From: a bacterium
GTDB taxonomy: Bacteria > 4484-113 > JAFGCY01
Length of the DNA: 64,000 nt
Direction of reading: 5' to 3'
Assembly (NCBI GenBank): GCA_020440605.1
Contig: JAGRNT010000009.1
Location: 118,459 to 182,458 of the forward strand
Shown: in pieces, positions 7,746 through 16,820 of the stretch
Position numbering within the stretch: the stretch's first letter is position 1
How the letters are laid out: every line of letters begins with the position of its first letter
Program-made: the position numbers and the translations under genes
Notes under the pieces: model-generated
The model's database searches: none
The model's input: the letters and a program-made list of their open reading frames with translations, nothing else
What the model was told of the DNA's origin: nothing

Positions 7746-8975
7746 TTAAATACTGCGGTCCAGGCTCCTTCCGGTCTCAATATGCCGGAAGCTCGGGACC
7801 AGCCTGGCCACTTCAGCCACCATCTCCGCCTTGTCCATCCCTCTCAGGGCATCGGCACTGCCGCAGAGGATCTGCAGCTCATCCAGGCGGGTGCAGAGCT
7901 CCGCATAGCTGATGCCGGGTTCGGAGTGCAGGCGGCTGATGTCCTGGTACTCGCCTTCAGCCAGCTCCAGCTCCCCCTCCTCGACAAACTCCTCATAGCC
8001 CTTCTCACCGCTGGTGCTGCTCGGACTGAAGAGGCAGGGGTAGCGCCCAGCGGCAATGTCAGCCTCGTGGTTGGCGAAGGCCGCGGCGGTATCCGTCCCA
8101 TAGTTGTGATACCCGTAGCCGCGCAGTTCCAGCAGGCGCCGGGCGATCTCATCGAACTTCATCAGATCCTCGGGACGCATGCGCGGGATCAGGATCTCCC
8201 CGCTCACTTCATGGCAGGCCGCCAGCAGACAGAGCATCCCGGCTTCCTCAGGTGTGATGAAGTAGCGTTCGATGTCATCCGGCCCGGCCAGCGGCTGGCC
8301 CTGTTCCATGCGCATGAGGAAACTCTGGGGCAGGCTGCCGTCGCTGAACAGCACATTGGCAAAGCGCGTGGTCGTGATCCGCACATTGCTGAATTCCGGG
8401 GCGGCGGCGGCGCTGAAAAGCAGCCTTTCCATCAGACGCTTGCTGGCCCCCATGCAGCTCACGGGATTGACGGCCTTGTCAGTGCTGATCACGAACAGCC
8501 GCCGCTCATCACTTGCGGCCGCGCACCAGTCCAGCAGGCGCCGGTTGCCCAGCGCGTTGACACGCAGCATCTCGGCGATCGTGTACTGGTCCTTCTCGCT
8601 GCGCACATGCTTGAAGGCCGCGAAGTTCAGGATGATGTCCGGCCGGCTTTCCTCCAGCAGGGCCCGGAAGGGTTCGCCGGTGAAGTCCAGCGCCCAGCAG
8701 TCGAACTCCGGGGCATTCTCCGGGAAGGCATTGCGCAGCTGGCGGGTCAGCTCGGCGAGGTTGTTCTCGCTCAGGTCAATCAGCTGCGTGGCCGCCGGCC
8801 GGCACTCCAGCAGGATCCGCGCCGTGGCCCGGCCGATGCTGCCGCCTGCCCCGAGCACCATCACACGCTTGTCGGCAAGCATGCCGCGCAGGCGGGGCCG
8901 GAAGGTCTCGAAGTCGCGCGCGAACAGGCGCTCGCGGTCTGAGAGGATGCTGGTGGCAAGCCGGGAGGTGTCCAC
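7746..8975 (-). CDS. Nucleotide-sugar 4,6-dehydratase/epimerase of the CapD/FlaA1 class
   Basis: NAD(P)-dependent extended SDR enzyme of 409 residues. The Rossmann loop is VMVLGAGGSIGRATARIL; DIILNFAAFKHVRSEKD and ISTDKAVNPVSCMGASKR match the CapD/FlaA1 active-site region, where Met replaces the usual Tyr of the YxxxK motif. About 100 residues at the C-terminus (rich in Glu, Tyr and Leu) lie beyond the catalytic core. Relatives make UDP-4-keto-6-deoxy-GlcNAc or the GDP equivalent for surface glycans. GTG 8975 has no Shine-Dalgarno but TATGAT ends 6 nt upstream, so the message is probably leaderless. Confidence 0.8.
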   Translation of the reverse strand: MDTSRLATSILSDRERLFARDFETFRPRLRGMLADKRVMVLGAGGSIGRATARILLECRPAATQLIDLSENNLAELTRQLRNAFPENAPEFDCWALDFTGEPFRALLEESRPDIILNFAAFKHVRSEKDQYTIAEMLRVNALGNRRLLDWCAAASDERRLFVISTDKAVNPVSCMGASKRLMERLLFSAAAAPEFSNVRITTTRFANVLFSDGSLPQSFLMRMEQGQPLAGPDDIERYFITPEEAGMLCLLAACHEVSGEILIPRMRPEDLMKFDEIARRLLELRGYGYHNYGTDTAAAFANHEADIAAGRYPCLFSPSSTSGEKGYEEFVEEGELELAEGEYQDISRLHSEPGISYAELCTRLDELQILCGSADALRGMDKAEMVAEVARLVPSFRHIETGRSLDRSI

Positions 8976-9031
8976 GGCGTAATCATAGCAGGCCAGCCGG
9001 GGCCGGAGCCGTCACTGATATACTCTGCGGC
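8976..9031. promoter_or_regulatory. Divergent promoter region with two start-proximal -10 hexamers
   Basis: On the minus strand TATGAT (8987-8982) ends 6 nt before GTG 8975. On the plus strand TATACT (9019-9024) ends 7 nt before GTG 9032. Neither gene has a Shine-Dalgarno, so both transcripts should begin at or next to the start codon. Confidence 0.6.
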
Positions 9032-9907
9032 GTGAATTTCCGGGAATTCTCCGCCGCCCACCGCAGTGCCATCGAGGACTGCCTGCGCGCGCAGACAGCG
9101 CCCGTGGCCGTGCCGTCCCTGCGCGCGGCGATGGACCATCTGCTGGGGCTTGGCAAGCTGTTTCGCCCCTTGATGGCGCTCGCCGTGGCCCGGGCCTGCG
9201 GGCATGCAGACATTCCAGCGCTGATTCCCTCAGTCACACCGCTGGAGCTGATCCACACCTTCACCCTGATCCACGACGACCTGCCCTGCATGGACGATGC
9301 CAGCCTGCGGCGAGGAGTCCCGGCTGTGCATATCGCCTTTGACGAGGCTCTGGCCGTGCTGGCCGGGGACGCGCTTGCCAACTATGCCTACCTTCAGCTG
9401 GCCAGTGTTGCCAATGGTCTCGGAAGTGAGCGGCGCATGGCGCTGATCGCCAGTGCGGCCCGGGCCACGCACCTCGTGGTGGAAGGCCAGGTGCTGGATC
9501 TCGAGGGCGAACTGCGCAGCCTGAGCCTTGATGAGCTGATCAACCTGCACCGCTGCAAGACGGGCGCGCTGTTCAGCACAACCTGTGAATTCGGGGCGAT
9601 CCTCGCCGGCAGCCCGCCTGAGCGCATCTCTGAAATGGGCGAGCTGGGCCGTGAGATCGGCCTGGCCTTCCAGATCCGCGACGACCTGCTCAGCCTGAGC
9701 AGCACCGACAGTGAAATGGGCAAGACACTGGCAACAGATCTCGAGCGCAACAAGTCCACCTTCCCGCGCCTGCTTGGGGTGGAGGGTGCCGAGGCGCATC
9801 TCGGCAGCCTGCTCGCGGGTATCGCGGAGCGCATCAGAGGCATGCAGCTCGCGGAGCCGGATGTGCTGCTGGACATCGCAGAGGCCGCCGGGCGGCGCAG
9901 CCACTGA
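9032..9907 (+). CDS. ispA: Short-chain polyprenyl diphosphate synthase (farnesyl/geranylgeranyl type)
   Basis: Condenses isopentenyl diphosphate with allylic diphosphates to make quinone, carotenoid or undecaprenyl precursors. The first Asp-rich motif is HDDLPCMDD followed by LRRG. The region around the second motif is AFQIRDDLLSLSST, where the usual DDxxD reads DDLLS, so its third Asp is replaced by Ser. KSTFPRLLG matches the conserved Lys-containing tail. The protein has 291 residues, normal for IspA. It starts with GTG directly after a -10 hexamer. The neighbouring genes, running the other way, are cell-wall genes that need isoprenoid carrier lipid. Confidence 0.88.
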   Translation: MNFREFSAAHRSAIEDCLRAQTAPVAVPSLRAAMDHLLGLGKLFRPLMALAVARACGHADIPALIPSVTPLELIHTFTLIHDDLPCMDDASLRRGVPAVHIAFDEALAVLAGDALANYAYLQLASVANGLGSERRMALIASAARATHLVVEGQVLDLEGELRSLSLDELINLHRCKTGALFSTTCEFGAILAGSPPERISEMGELGREIGLAFQIRDDLLSLSSTDSEMGKTLATDLERNKSTFPRLLGVEGAEAHLGSLLAGIAERIRGMQLAEPDVLLDIAEAAGRRSH

Positions 9908-9910
9908 GCT

Positions 9911-11992
9911 CTAGTCCGGAATCGGTTCGTTGGCAGCCATCCAGGTCAGGACCTTCTTGGCAGCCGGTACGGCTGCCGCGCCGGAACTGCCACCGTTCTG
10001 GAAGAAGGCCACGAACGCATACCTGGGATTGTCAACCGGGTAGTAGCCCACGACCCATGAGTGATCCGCCTTGCCCCGTCCGGCCTCGGCGGTACCGGTC
10101 TTGGCTGCCACCTTCAATGCCTTGGTCTCTCCCGCATTGAAGCTGCGGCAGGTTCCTTCAGTCACAGCCAGGCGCATGCCCTGCTCGACGATGTCGAGGG
10201 TCTTCGTTTCCAGGGCCATGTCCCGCGGGGGCTTGATCCGCTCCTGGCGGACCTGCAGGTCCTGGCGCGTCGCCACCAGCAGGTGCGGTTCATACAGCTT
10301 GCCACGGTTGGCAACGACGGTGGCGGACTGCAGCACCTGCAGCGCGGTGGCGTTCATGAAGCCCTGGCCGATCGCGAAGTTGGCCTTGTCGCCGTCATAC
10401 CACAGCCTGTCAACGGGGTTGGCCCAGTCGAAGGCCTTCTCCTTCCAGCTGCGGTTGGGCACCGTGCCCCGGGCATCCTCCGGCAGGTCCAGTCCGGTGC
10501 GGCTGCCGTAGCCGAAACGCTCGGCGTAGTCGTGCAGGGTGTTGCTGTCCTTGTCCATGGCGAGCACGATGTCGTAGAACACGACGTCGCAGCTCTTGGA
10601 GATGCCTTCGAGCAGGGTCACGCTGCCATGGCCAACATCCTCGTGGCAGCGCATCTTGTAGTTGCCGATCTGTTTGTAGCCGGGGCAGTAGAAGCCGCTG
10701 CCCGGGGAGAAGCCGCCCTTCTGCAGGGCAGCGGATGATGTCACCAGCTTGAAGGTCGAACCGGGAGGATAGGCCAGCCCGCTGGCCCGGTTGATCAGTG
10801 GCTTGTACGGATTGTCCAGCAGGCTCTGGTAGTAGCCCTTCTCCTTGAAGCGGCCCGGGTCATAGCCCGGGCTGGAGACATAGGCCAGCACCTCGCCCTC
10901 ATGTCCCTCGGACAGCGCCGTGACGATGAAGGAGCCGGGGCGGCCCTGCATCGCCTTGTAGCATTCCATCTGCAGGTTCTTGTTGATTGCCAGGTAGACA
11001 TCCGTGCCCTTGGTCGGGGCCACGTCCTGCACGATGCGCTGGAAGGCCATGCGGTTGTCAACCTCGATGTCGCGCCGGCCGGGAATCCCGTGCAGCAGGC
11101 CCTCATACTGGCGCTCGATTCCGTCCTTGCCGACATACTCGTTGTCACCGAAGCCCATCCGTCGGATCCACTCCGGGTCGTTCTCCTCGCTGAAGAAACC
11201 GAGATAGCCCAGCAGGTGCGGTGTCGCCAGTCCCAGCGGGTACTTGCGGGCGTAGGCGAACTCCTCAACGTAGAAGCCCTGGAATTCGTGGTTGTTCTCG
11301 GCCACGAAGATCACCTGGTTGCGGTCCAGTTCGCTGACCACACGCACTGGCTGGTAGCGGTTGACACGCTTCATCCCGGCCTTGAGCGCCGTCACCATGT
11401 CACGGAACTCCACACCCTGCAGGTAGCTGGCGACGCGCATCAGGTCGTGGTAGTTGCCGGGGTTCTCCCAGCTCGTGACGCTGCCGCGCACGTTGCGCTT
11501 GACGATGAAGTTCTGCAGCAGGGCGATGTCCGCCGCCGGCAGGCTGCGGATCCAGCCCAGTGATTTCTGCTGCTCCTCACTGAATCCGCTCAGGTCCTGG
11601 AAGCCGGCTTCACGCAGGCGGCGGTACTCCGAGGCGCGCAGTTCATGCAGGCTTGCCAGTCTCGTCAGACCCAGCCGCTCCAGCAGGTCGAGCTCATCGT
11701 CCGTGAGCTGCTGCTTGGTGATGCTCAGCGGAGCGATGTAGAGCAGCGCGAAGACGTTCTCATCGGTAGCCAGCACATTGCCGCCACGGTCTAGGATGTC
11801 GCCACGAGGTGGATTGATGTCAACCGTGACGATGATGTTCTTGAGGCTGCGCACCTTGTGCTCACGCGCGGTGAGGATCTGCATCGAGAACAGCTTGCTG
11901 AGGATCACCGCAAAGGCCACCACGATCAGGGCGATGTAGACCCTGAGCACGGGCATGTCGATGTCAGCGGCCGGTCCGAACCTAGTACCCAA
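9911..11992 (-). CDS. mrdA: Penicillin-binding protein 2 (elongasome transpeptidase)
   Basis: Class B PBP that cross-links lateral-wall peptidoglycan together with RodA and MreC/MreD. One N-terminal membrane helix (VLRVYIALIVVAFAVILSKL) precedes the dimerisation domain (INPPRGDILDRGGNVLA). The transpeptidase has PPGSTFKLV (SxxK, near residue 411), SKSCDVVFYD and AAKTGTAEAG (KTG, near residue 630). I start it at TTG 11992, because AGGGAGGT lies 7 nt upstream; ATG 12013 lies before that site, deeper in mreD. The gene overlaps mreD by 11 bp. Confidence 0.94.
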   Translation of the reverse strand: MGTRFGPAADIDMPVLRVYIALIVVAFAVILSKLFSMQILTAREHKVRSLKNIIVTVDINPPRGDILDRGGNVLATDENVFALLYIAPLSITKQQLTDDELDLLERLGLTRLASLHELRASEYRRLREAGFQDLSGFSEEQQKSLGWIRSLPAADIALLQNFIVKRNVRGSVTSWENPGNYHDLMRVASYLQGVEFRDMVTALKAGMKRVNRYQPVRVVSELDRNQVIFVAENNHEFQGFYVEEFAYARKYPLGLATPHLLGYLGFFSEENDPEWIRRMGFGDNEYVGKDGIERQYEGLLHGIPGRRDIEVDNRMAFQRIVQDVAPTKGTDVYLAINKNLQMECYKAMQGRPGSFIVTALSEGHEGEVLAYVSSPGYDPGRFKEKGYYQSLLDNPYKPLINRASGLAYPPGSTFKLVTSSAALQKGGFSPGSGFYCPGYKQIGNYKMRCHEDVGHGSVTLLEGISKSCDVVFYDIVLAMDKDSNTLHDYAERFGYGSRTGLDLPEDARGTVPNRSWKEKAFDWANPVDRLWYDGDKANFAIGQGFMNATALQVLQSATVVANRGKLYEPHLLVATRQDLQVRQERIKPPRDMALETKTLDIVEQGMRLAVTEGTCRSFNAGETKALKVAAKTGTAEAGRGKADHSWVVGYYPVDNPRYAFVAFFQNGGSSGAAAVPAAKKVLTWMAANEPIPD

Positions 11993-12491
11993 GGCGTCGA
12001 CCTCCCTGGGCATGCGGCATCAGGCGCACAAGCGCCGGCCAGCTGACGTAGACGAGCCCGCAGAAGATGATGATCGAGAGGTAGTTCACGCGCAGGATGT
12101 AGCTGAGGCTGTCAATGTGCCCGAGCAGCATCCCGCTGGCCAGCTCCGCCAGCACCTTGAACAGCAGCAGGCCGCCCACGGTCAGCGTGCCCAGCGACTT
12201 GAACTCGATCAGCATGTGCGAGCGCACCAGCGAGCCGATGCCCACCGGCAGCAGGTAGAACAGCAGGTGGAACACCAGGTGCTGGCCGCTGAAGGCATCA
12301 AGGAACAGCCCGCCGAGCATGGCGTAGCTGCCACCCATCGCCGGTCCTCTGGTCGTTGTCAGAATCAGGATGTAGACGAGGAACAGGTCGAAGCCGACGC
12401 GCCATTCCGGCAGCTTGAGCATCAGCGTGAGCTGCAGCAGCAGGGCGAAGATCCCGATCAGGGCAAGGCGGATCGGCTCGGTGAGCTTCAT
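11982..12491 (-). CDS. mreD: Rod shape-determining protein MreD
   Basis: A 169-residue membrane protein with about five hydrophobic helices (for example LALIGIFALLLQLTLML, AMLGGLFLDAFSG, HLLFYLLPVGIGSLV, LLLFKVLAELASGMLLG). GLFLDAFSGQHLVFHLLFY matches the conserved MreD core. It links cytoplasmic MreB to the wall synthases. It overlaps mreC upstream by 4 bp and mrdA downstream. No mreB lies in this window. Confidence 0.9.
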   Translation of the reverse strand: MKLTEPIRLALIGIFALLLQLTLMLKLPEWRVGFDLFLVYILILTTTRGPAMGGSYAMLGGLFLDAFSGQHLVFHLLFYLLPVGIGSLVRSHMLIEFKSLGTLTVGGLLLFKVLAELASGMLLGHIDSLSYILRVNYLSIIIFCGLVYVSWPALVRLMPHAQGGRRLGY

Positions 12492-13387
12492 TCGCCATGC
12501 TCCGAGGTGTAGATCGTCACGCTGCCGAGCCGGTTGACATCCGCCGCGGGCTCAAGCACGAGCTCAAGGCGGCTGCTCTGCTCAACGCGCTTCTCGCTGA
12601 TCGTGCCGATGAAGATCCCGCGCGGACGGTTCTCATTCTGCAGTGAGAGATTCTGGAAGCCCTCATAGGAGAGATTGCCGCGGGTGTAGACCTTCTGCCC
12701 GACCTCCACCGGAGTACCGGCCTTCACATAGAGCAGCTCCATGCTGCGCTGGTCAATCCCGCGCACCACGCCCTCCGCCCGGCTTTCCAGCACGGCGTCC
12801 TGGGCCCCGGCAATCGCCCCGAGCCGGAATTCCGGCGAGCTGATCAGCTGTATCCGGGAGCTCGTGCGGCGCACGTCCGTGACCTTGCCGACCACGCCGA
12901 CGCTGTTGACGACGAGGTCGCCCACCGCCACGCCCTCACGGCTGCCCGCATTGACCATCGCGCTTTCCAGCCATAGGTCAAACGGCCGGGAGGTCACGCT
13001 GGCATGCACCTGTGTGAAGTTGCGGGCCTGCTTGATGCCGAGCTGCTTCTGCAGCTCCGCCACCTCGTTCTGGTAGTGCAGGCTTTCCTCGAGCTGGCGC
13101 TTCAGCAGTTCATTCTCGCTCTGCAGCTCCCCGTTCTCCTTGAGCAGGCTCGGCAGCCGGAAGACGTGCACGAGTCCGCCGATGCCCTCGCCGATGCGCC
13201 TGACGACGTTGATCACCGGAGTGCCGACCGCCATCATGGCGTTGTCAATCGGGTTCGGGCGGCCCGTGACCGCCGTGAACAGCTTGATTACGGCGATGAA
13301 TCCCGCGATCAGCGCGAAGCGCACCAGCCAGATCCTGGTCTGGCGGCGCTGGTCGGGCTTCTGTGGTCTCGCCTGGCGGAATTCCAT
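12488..13387 (-). CDS. mreC: Rod shape-determining protein MreC
   Basis: A 299-residue periplasmic scaffold with a basic cytoplasmic N-terminus, one helix (about residues 22-42), a coiled coil (LKENGELQSENELLKRQLEE) and two beta-domains: NAGSREGVAVGDLVVNSVGVV and VKAGTPVEVGQKVYTRG are typical. It organises PBP2 and RodA. The start has no Shine-Dalgarno, and a TATAGT hexamer ends 5 nt upstream. It is the first gene of mreC-mreD-mrdA. Confidence 0.92.
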   Translation of the reverse strand: MEFRQARPQKPDQRRQTRIWLVRFALIAGFIAVIKLFTAVTGRPNPIDNAMMAVGTPVINVVRRIGEGIGGLVHVFRLPSLLKENGELQSENELLKRQLEESLHYQNEVAELQKQLGIKQARNFTQVHASVTSRPFDLWLESAMVNAGSREGVAVGDLVVNSVGVVGKVTDVRRTSSRIQLISSPEFRLGAIAGAQDAVLESRAEGVVRGIDQRSMELLYVKAGTPVEVGQKVYTRGNLSYEGFQNLSLQNENRPRGIFIGTISEKRVEQSSRLELVLEPAADVNRLGSVTIYTSEHGE

Positions 13388-13427
13388 GCCTGACTATAAT
13401 CGCGCATGGAGCCGGGCCTGTTAACTC

Positions 13428-14387
13428 TCAGGCATGGGAGCGCAGTTCGGCATCCGCCTCCTGGCGCAGCTTCTGGTAGGACTTCAGCCGCTCCGCAGCC
13501 AGCTCACCGGCCTCGATGGCCCGCTGCACGGCGCAGCCGCTGGACTTCTCAGCATCATGCATGCAGTCCCGGAAGCGGCACTCCGTGGCGATGCGCGCGA
13601 TGTCCTCGAAGTATTCATGCACCTCGGTCCAGGTCTGCTGGGTCAGACCGAACTCCCGCACACCCGGGGTATCGAGCACCATCCCGCCGCCGGGCAGCTG
13701 GTAGGCGCGGGCGGTGACCGTGGTCTGGCGGCCCTTCATGGATTTCTTCTTCACCTCACCGGTGGCGATCGTCTCACCGGTCAGGGCTGAAAGGATGGTG
13801 CTCTTGCCCACGCCGCTGTGTCCGCAGAAGGCACTGAATTCACCGGCGATCTCACTGCGCAGTTCCTCAAGCCCGCTGCCGTCGGTGGCCTGGGTGAAGA
13901 ACACGCTGTAGCCCTTGTCACGGTAGACCTGGATGTCAGCGCGCCCCGGCAGTTCCGGGTCGAGGTCGATCTTGTTGACGACGAGGATCGGCCTCAGTCC
14001 GCCCTGGATTGCGGCCAGGAAGTAACGGTCCACCGTGCTGAGGCGGATGAAGGGATTGGGTGCCATCACCACCACGAGGTTGTCGGCATTGGCCACCACC
14101 ACCTGGGGCTTGCGCCTGAAGCGGCCGAGGCTCTTGCGGATCAGCCAGGTCTCGCGTTCCAGCACTTCCTCGATCTTGTAGTGCTCGCTCTCCGGCTCAG
14201 TGAAGCGCACGCGGTCACCCGGGGCCAGTTTGTGGGCCAGCTCCTGATAGCCGGGGCGGGGATTGGCCGGCGGCCGCCAGACGAGTTCCATCCGCCCGCG
14301 GGGCCGGGCGATGATTTCCGCACCGCCGTCATCGGGCAGGATCCAGCAGTACTCTCGGTGGTATTCGACCACGCTCCCGGTCCGCAT
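13428..14387 (-). CDS. rsgA: Ribosome small-subunit-dependent GTPase RsgA
   Basis: Circularly permuted GTPase that checks late 30S maturation. The OB fold (DRVRFTEPESEHYKIEEVL) is followed by G4 VVNKIDLD, G1 GHSGVGKSTILSALTG, G3 DTPGVREFGL and a C-terminal zinc site (ECRFRDCMHDAEKSSGC), in the permuted order diagnostic of RsgA. I chose ATG 14387 because TACAAT ends 7 nt before it, as in other leaderless genes here; the frame also offers starts at 14393 and 14405. Confidence 0.94.
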   Translation of the reverse strand: MRTGSVVEYHREYCWILPDDGGAEIIARPRGRMELVWRPPANPRPGYQELAHKLAPGDRVRFTEPESEHYKIEEVLERETWLIRKSLGRFRRKPQVVVANADNLVVVMAPNPFIRLSTVDRYFLAAIQGGLRPILVVNKIDLDPELPGRADIQVYRDKGYSVFFTQATDGSGLEELRSEIAGEFSAFCGHSGVGKSTILSALTGETIATGEVKKKSMKGRQTTVTARAYQLPGGGMVLDTPGVREFGLTQQTWTEVHEYFEDIARIATECRFRDCMHDAEKSSGCAVQRAIEAGELAAERLKSYQKLRQEADAELRSHA

Positions 14388-14394
14388 CGGCATG

Positions 14395-14415
14395 ATTGTA
14401 TCCACTGACTATAAT
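14395..14415. promoter_or_regulatory. Overlapping divergent promoter elements for rsgA and the RDD gene
   Basis: Minus strand: TACAAT (14400-14395) ends 7 nt before ATG 14387. Plus strand: TATAAT (14410-14415) ends 6 nt before GTG 14422. The two -10 hexamers are only 9 bp apart, so the promoters should compete for polymerase. Confidence 0.6.
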
Positions 14416-14421
14416 CAAAAC

Positions 14422-15240
14422 GTGCAGCAGGACGACAACAGGGGAGGGCAGCCGCCGCAGTGGCCTGAGCGGGACAGCCATGATCAGCCGGAAGGGCAGG
14501 CCGCGCCGCCGGTCGCGGATGATCCCCAGCCCTGGCAGCCTGCGCCTCCGGAACCGCCAACCGCACCGCACCCTCCGCAGCAGTCATCACCGCAGTCCCC
14601 GCCCCCGGTTCACGGCGGATATCCCCAGTCCGGATTGAAGCCTGGTGCTCCCATGCCCGGCCGCCAGCCAGTGGAATCCGCCGCCGAGGATGGCAGTGTG
14701 CTGATCGATGGCGTGCTCTGGAAGCCGGCCGGATTCTGGTGGCGGATGGGAGCCTTCCTGATAGATTTCGTGATCCTCTCTGTTTTCAGTGCGCTGCTGC
14801 TGGAACTCGTCGGCTACAAGGGACCGGACGAGGCTGAACTGGCAACGATGATGAATGGCATGCTGACGCAGATCATGAGCATGCAACCCCCCTCGGACCA
14901 CATGATGGACCAGCTGATGGAGATCCAGAGCGGGATCCGCCTCGTTGGCTGGCTCAATGTCTTCCTGTGCATGGCCTACTACACGATCTTCCACAGCGTG
15001 GCCGGTGCCACGCTCGGCAAACTCTGCCTGGGGCTGCAGGTGCTCTCCACCCGCGGCCACCGCCTCGGCTACGGCTCGGCCTTCGTGCGCTATCTGTTCC
15101 GCTTCATCTTCTCGAAGTTCTTCTTCGGCGGAGCCTTCACCGTCTGGTTCGATCCCCGGCGCCGCACCTTCTATGACATGCTGGCAGGCACGAACGTCTT
15201 CCGCCAGCAGCCGCGCAGCCAGCCCATCCAGTACGACTGA
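14422..15240 (+). CDS. RDD-family membrane protein
   Basis: The first ~95 residues are a Pro/Gln-rich disordered tail (PPQQSSPQSPPPVHGGYPQS). The RDD domain follows: GFWWRMGAFLIDFVILSVFS contains the Arg and Asp that name the family, with further helices at GWLNVFLCMAYYTIFH and FVRYLFRFIFSKFFFGG, and the conserved TLGKLCLGLQVLSTRG between them. RDD proteins are poorly understood; some have been linked to ion transport. GTG 14422 has no Shine-Dalgarno but TATAAT ends 6 nt upstream. Confidence 0.85.
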   Translation: MQQDDNRGGQPPQWPERDSHDQPEGQAAPPVADDPQPWQPAPPEPPTAPHPPQQSSPQSPPPVHGGYPQSGLKPGAPMPGRQPVESAAEDGSVLIDGVLWKPAGFWWRMGAFLIDFVILSVFSALLLELVGYKGPDEAELATMMNGMLTQIMSMQPPSDHMMDQLMEIQSGIRLVGWLNVFLCMAYYTIFHSVAGATLGKLCLGLQVLSTRGHRLGYGSAFVRYLFRFIFSKFFFGGAFTVWFDPRRRTFYDMLAGTNVFRQQPRSQPIQYD

Positions 15241-15258
15241 TCCATCACGGTTGCCCGC

Positions 15259-15264
15259 TAGAAT
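15259..15264 (+). promoter_or_regulatory. Start-proximal -10 of the amidohydrolase gene
   Basis: TAGAAT, then 6 nt, then the ATG at 15271, with no Shine-Dalgarno between. Confidence 0.55.
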
Positions 15265-15270
15265 CAGCGG

Positions 15271-16806
15271 ATGGATGCACAAGTCAAGCTTCTGCTCAGC
15301 GATGATGTGTTCGGCCGCCGCCGCGGCGACCTGACAGCGATCCGGGTCCAGTCCGGATTGATCCACAGCCTGGAAACCGTCAGCGCGGAGGATGCCGCAC
15401 GGCTGCTCAGCAGCGAATCCGCAGCGCTGGACCTGCGCGGCGCACTGCTGCTGCCGGGGCTGATCGACTCCCATGTGCATGCGATTGCCACCGGGATGTT
15501 CATGCTCAGCGAGAACCTGCAGGAAGTCACGAGCCTGGCCCAGCTCGAGGCGGCGATCCGCCGCACGGCGCAGCGCAGCGAGCGCGTTGTCAGACTCGGC
15601 GGGCTGGATCTCTCGCGGCTGGACAGGGCGGAGCATCCTCAGCTGGACCGCGCCTGGCTGGATGGAGTGGTGGCCGACCGGCCCTTGATCATCAAGAGCG
15701 TTGAAGGCCATTCCAGCTGGTTCAATACGCGGGGCTGGGAGATGGTGATCGATGAACGGATCATGGCGGAGGAAGGCCTGAGCCGAGAAGCTATCGACGA
15801 AATGTATGAGCGGGGCCGTTTGCATGGTGGTGCCTACGAGAAGCACACCACGCCGCTCTATGACAGCTACAGCCACGCCGAGCGCCGGGCCGGGATGCAA
15901 CTCGTGCTCGACACCGCACGGCGCATGGGCCTGACCGGCATTCACTGCCTGGAGGGCTACGGCGACTTCCGCCGCGAGGACTTCCAGCTCATCCTCGAAC
16001 TGGACGGGCAGGGCTGCGACCTGACGCTCTACTGCCGTGACAGCACACCGAAGCTGGCCCATGAACTGGGCGTGCCGCGCTTCGGCGGCTGCTGGTGCGT
16101 GGACGGTGCGATCGGCAGCCACAGTGCGGCGGTCTCCGAGCCCTATGCCGACCGGCCCGGGCACTGCGGCGAGCTGTACTTTGACGACGCCCAGCTCGCG
16201 GCCTGGATCAGAAGCGGGATCGAGCATGAGATGCAGGTCTGCGTGCATGCGATCGGCGACCGCGCGCTGGAACAGACGATCCGCATCTATGAGGAACTGG
16301 CACCGCAGCATGACCTGGCCGCCAGCCGCCACCGCGTTGACCACTTCATCCTCGGCGATGAGGCCCAGGCCGAGCGCGCGGCCCGGCTCGGTCTCTGCAG
16401 CTCGATGCAGCCGGCCTTTGATGCCCGCTGGGGCGGCGAGTCTGGCGGCTATGCCACGCGGCTGGGCAGCAGTCGTGCGCTGGAAACGAACCCTGTTGGC
16501 ACGATGCAGCGCTGCGGCCTGCGCGTCGGCGGATCAAGCGACAGCTACATCACACCGCTGGACCCGCTGGGCGGGATGCATGCCGCGATGAACCACCACA
16601 ATCCGCGGCACCGTGTGGATTTCGAGACCGCCGTTGCCATGTTCACGAGCGAGGGAGCCTGGCTGGGGCATGCCGAACACGAGCGCGGCGGCATCAGTGC
16701 CGGGCAGGCTGCCAGCTTCACCGTTGTCAACGGTGACCGCACGCTGGACGGCGCACAGGTGCGCGCCACGATCCACCGCGGCCGACTGGTCTACGAAGCG
16801 GGCTGA
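15271..16806 (+). CDS. Amidohydrolase family 3 protein (YtcJ-like)
   Basis: Metal-dependent hydrolase of 511 residues. LPGLIDSHVHA near residue 65 carries the first His pair; the carboxylated-Lys equivalent may lie in LIIKSVEGHSSW. Later ligands appear in VHAIGDRALEQTIRIYEEL, HRVDHFILGDE and GGSSDSYITPLDP. The C-terminus returns to a small beta-sandwich (AGQAASFTVVNGDRTL). YtcJ-like enzymes hydrolyse exocyclic amides or imines; the substrate here is unknown. It is probably leaderless. It ends 15 bp before the converging lipoprotein gene. Confidence 0.87.
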   Translation: MDAQVKLLLSDDVFGRRRGDLTAIRVQSGLIHSLETVSAEDAARLLSSESAALDLRGALLLPGLIDSHVHAIATGMFMLSENLQEVTSLAQLEAAIRRTAQRSERVVRLGGLDLSRLDRAEHPQLDRAWLDGVVADRPLIIKSVEGHSSWFNTRGWEMVIDERIMAEEGLSREAIDEMYERGRLHGGAYEKHTTPLYDSYSHAERRAGMQLVLDTARRMGLTGIHCLEGYGDFRREDFQLILELDGQGCDLTLYCRDSTPKLAHELGVPRFGGCWCVDGAIGSHSAAVSEPYADRPGHCGELYFDDAQLAAWIRSGIEHEMQVCVHAIGDRALEQTIRIYEELAPQHDLAASRHRVDHFILGDEAQAERAARLGLCSSMQPAFDARWGGESGGYATRLGSSRALETNPVGTMQRCGLRVGGSSDSYITPLDPLGGMHAAMNHHNPRHRVDFETAVAMFTSEGAWLGHAEHERGGISAGQAASFTVVNGDRTLDGAQVRATIHRGRLVYEAG

Positions 16807-16820
16807 GTCACGGCCGGATC

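Noticed and set aside
13406..13717. Plus-strand gene starting just after a TATAAT hexamer
   Set aside because: Arg/Ala/Pro-rich frame antisense to rsgA; the hexamer is the mirror of the mreC -10.
14587..16344. Minus-strand open frame of 585 codons
   Set aside because: It lies opposite the RDD and amidohydrolase genes, whose motifs are clear, and has no motifs of its own.
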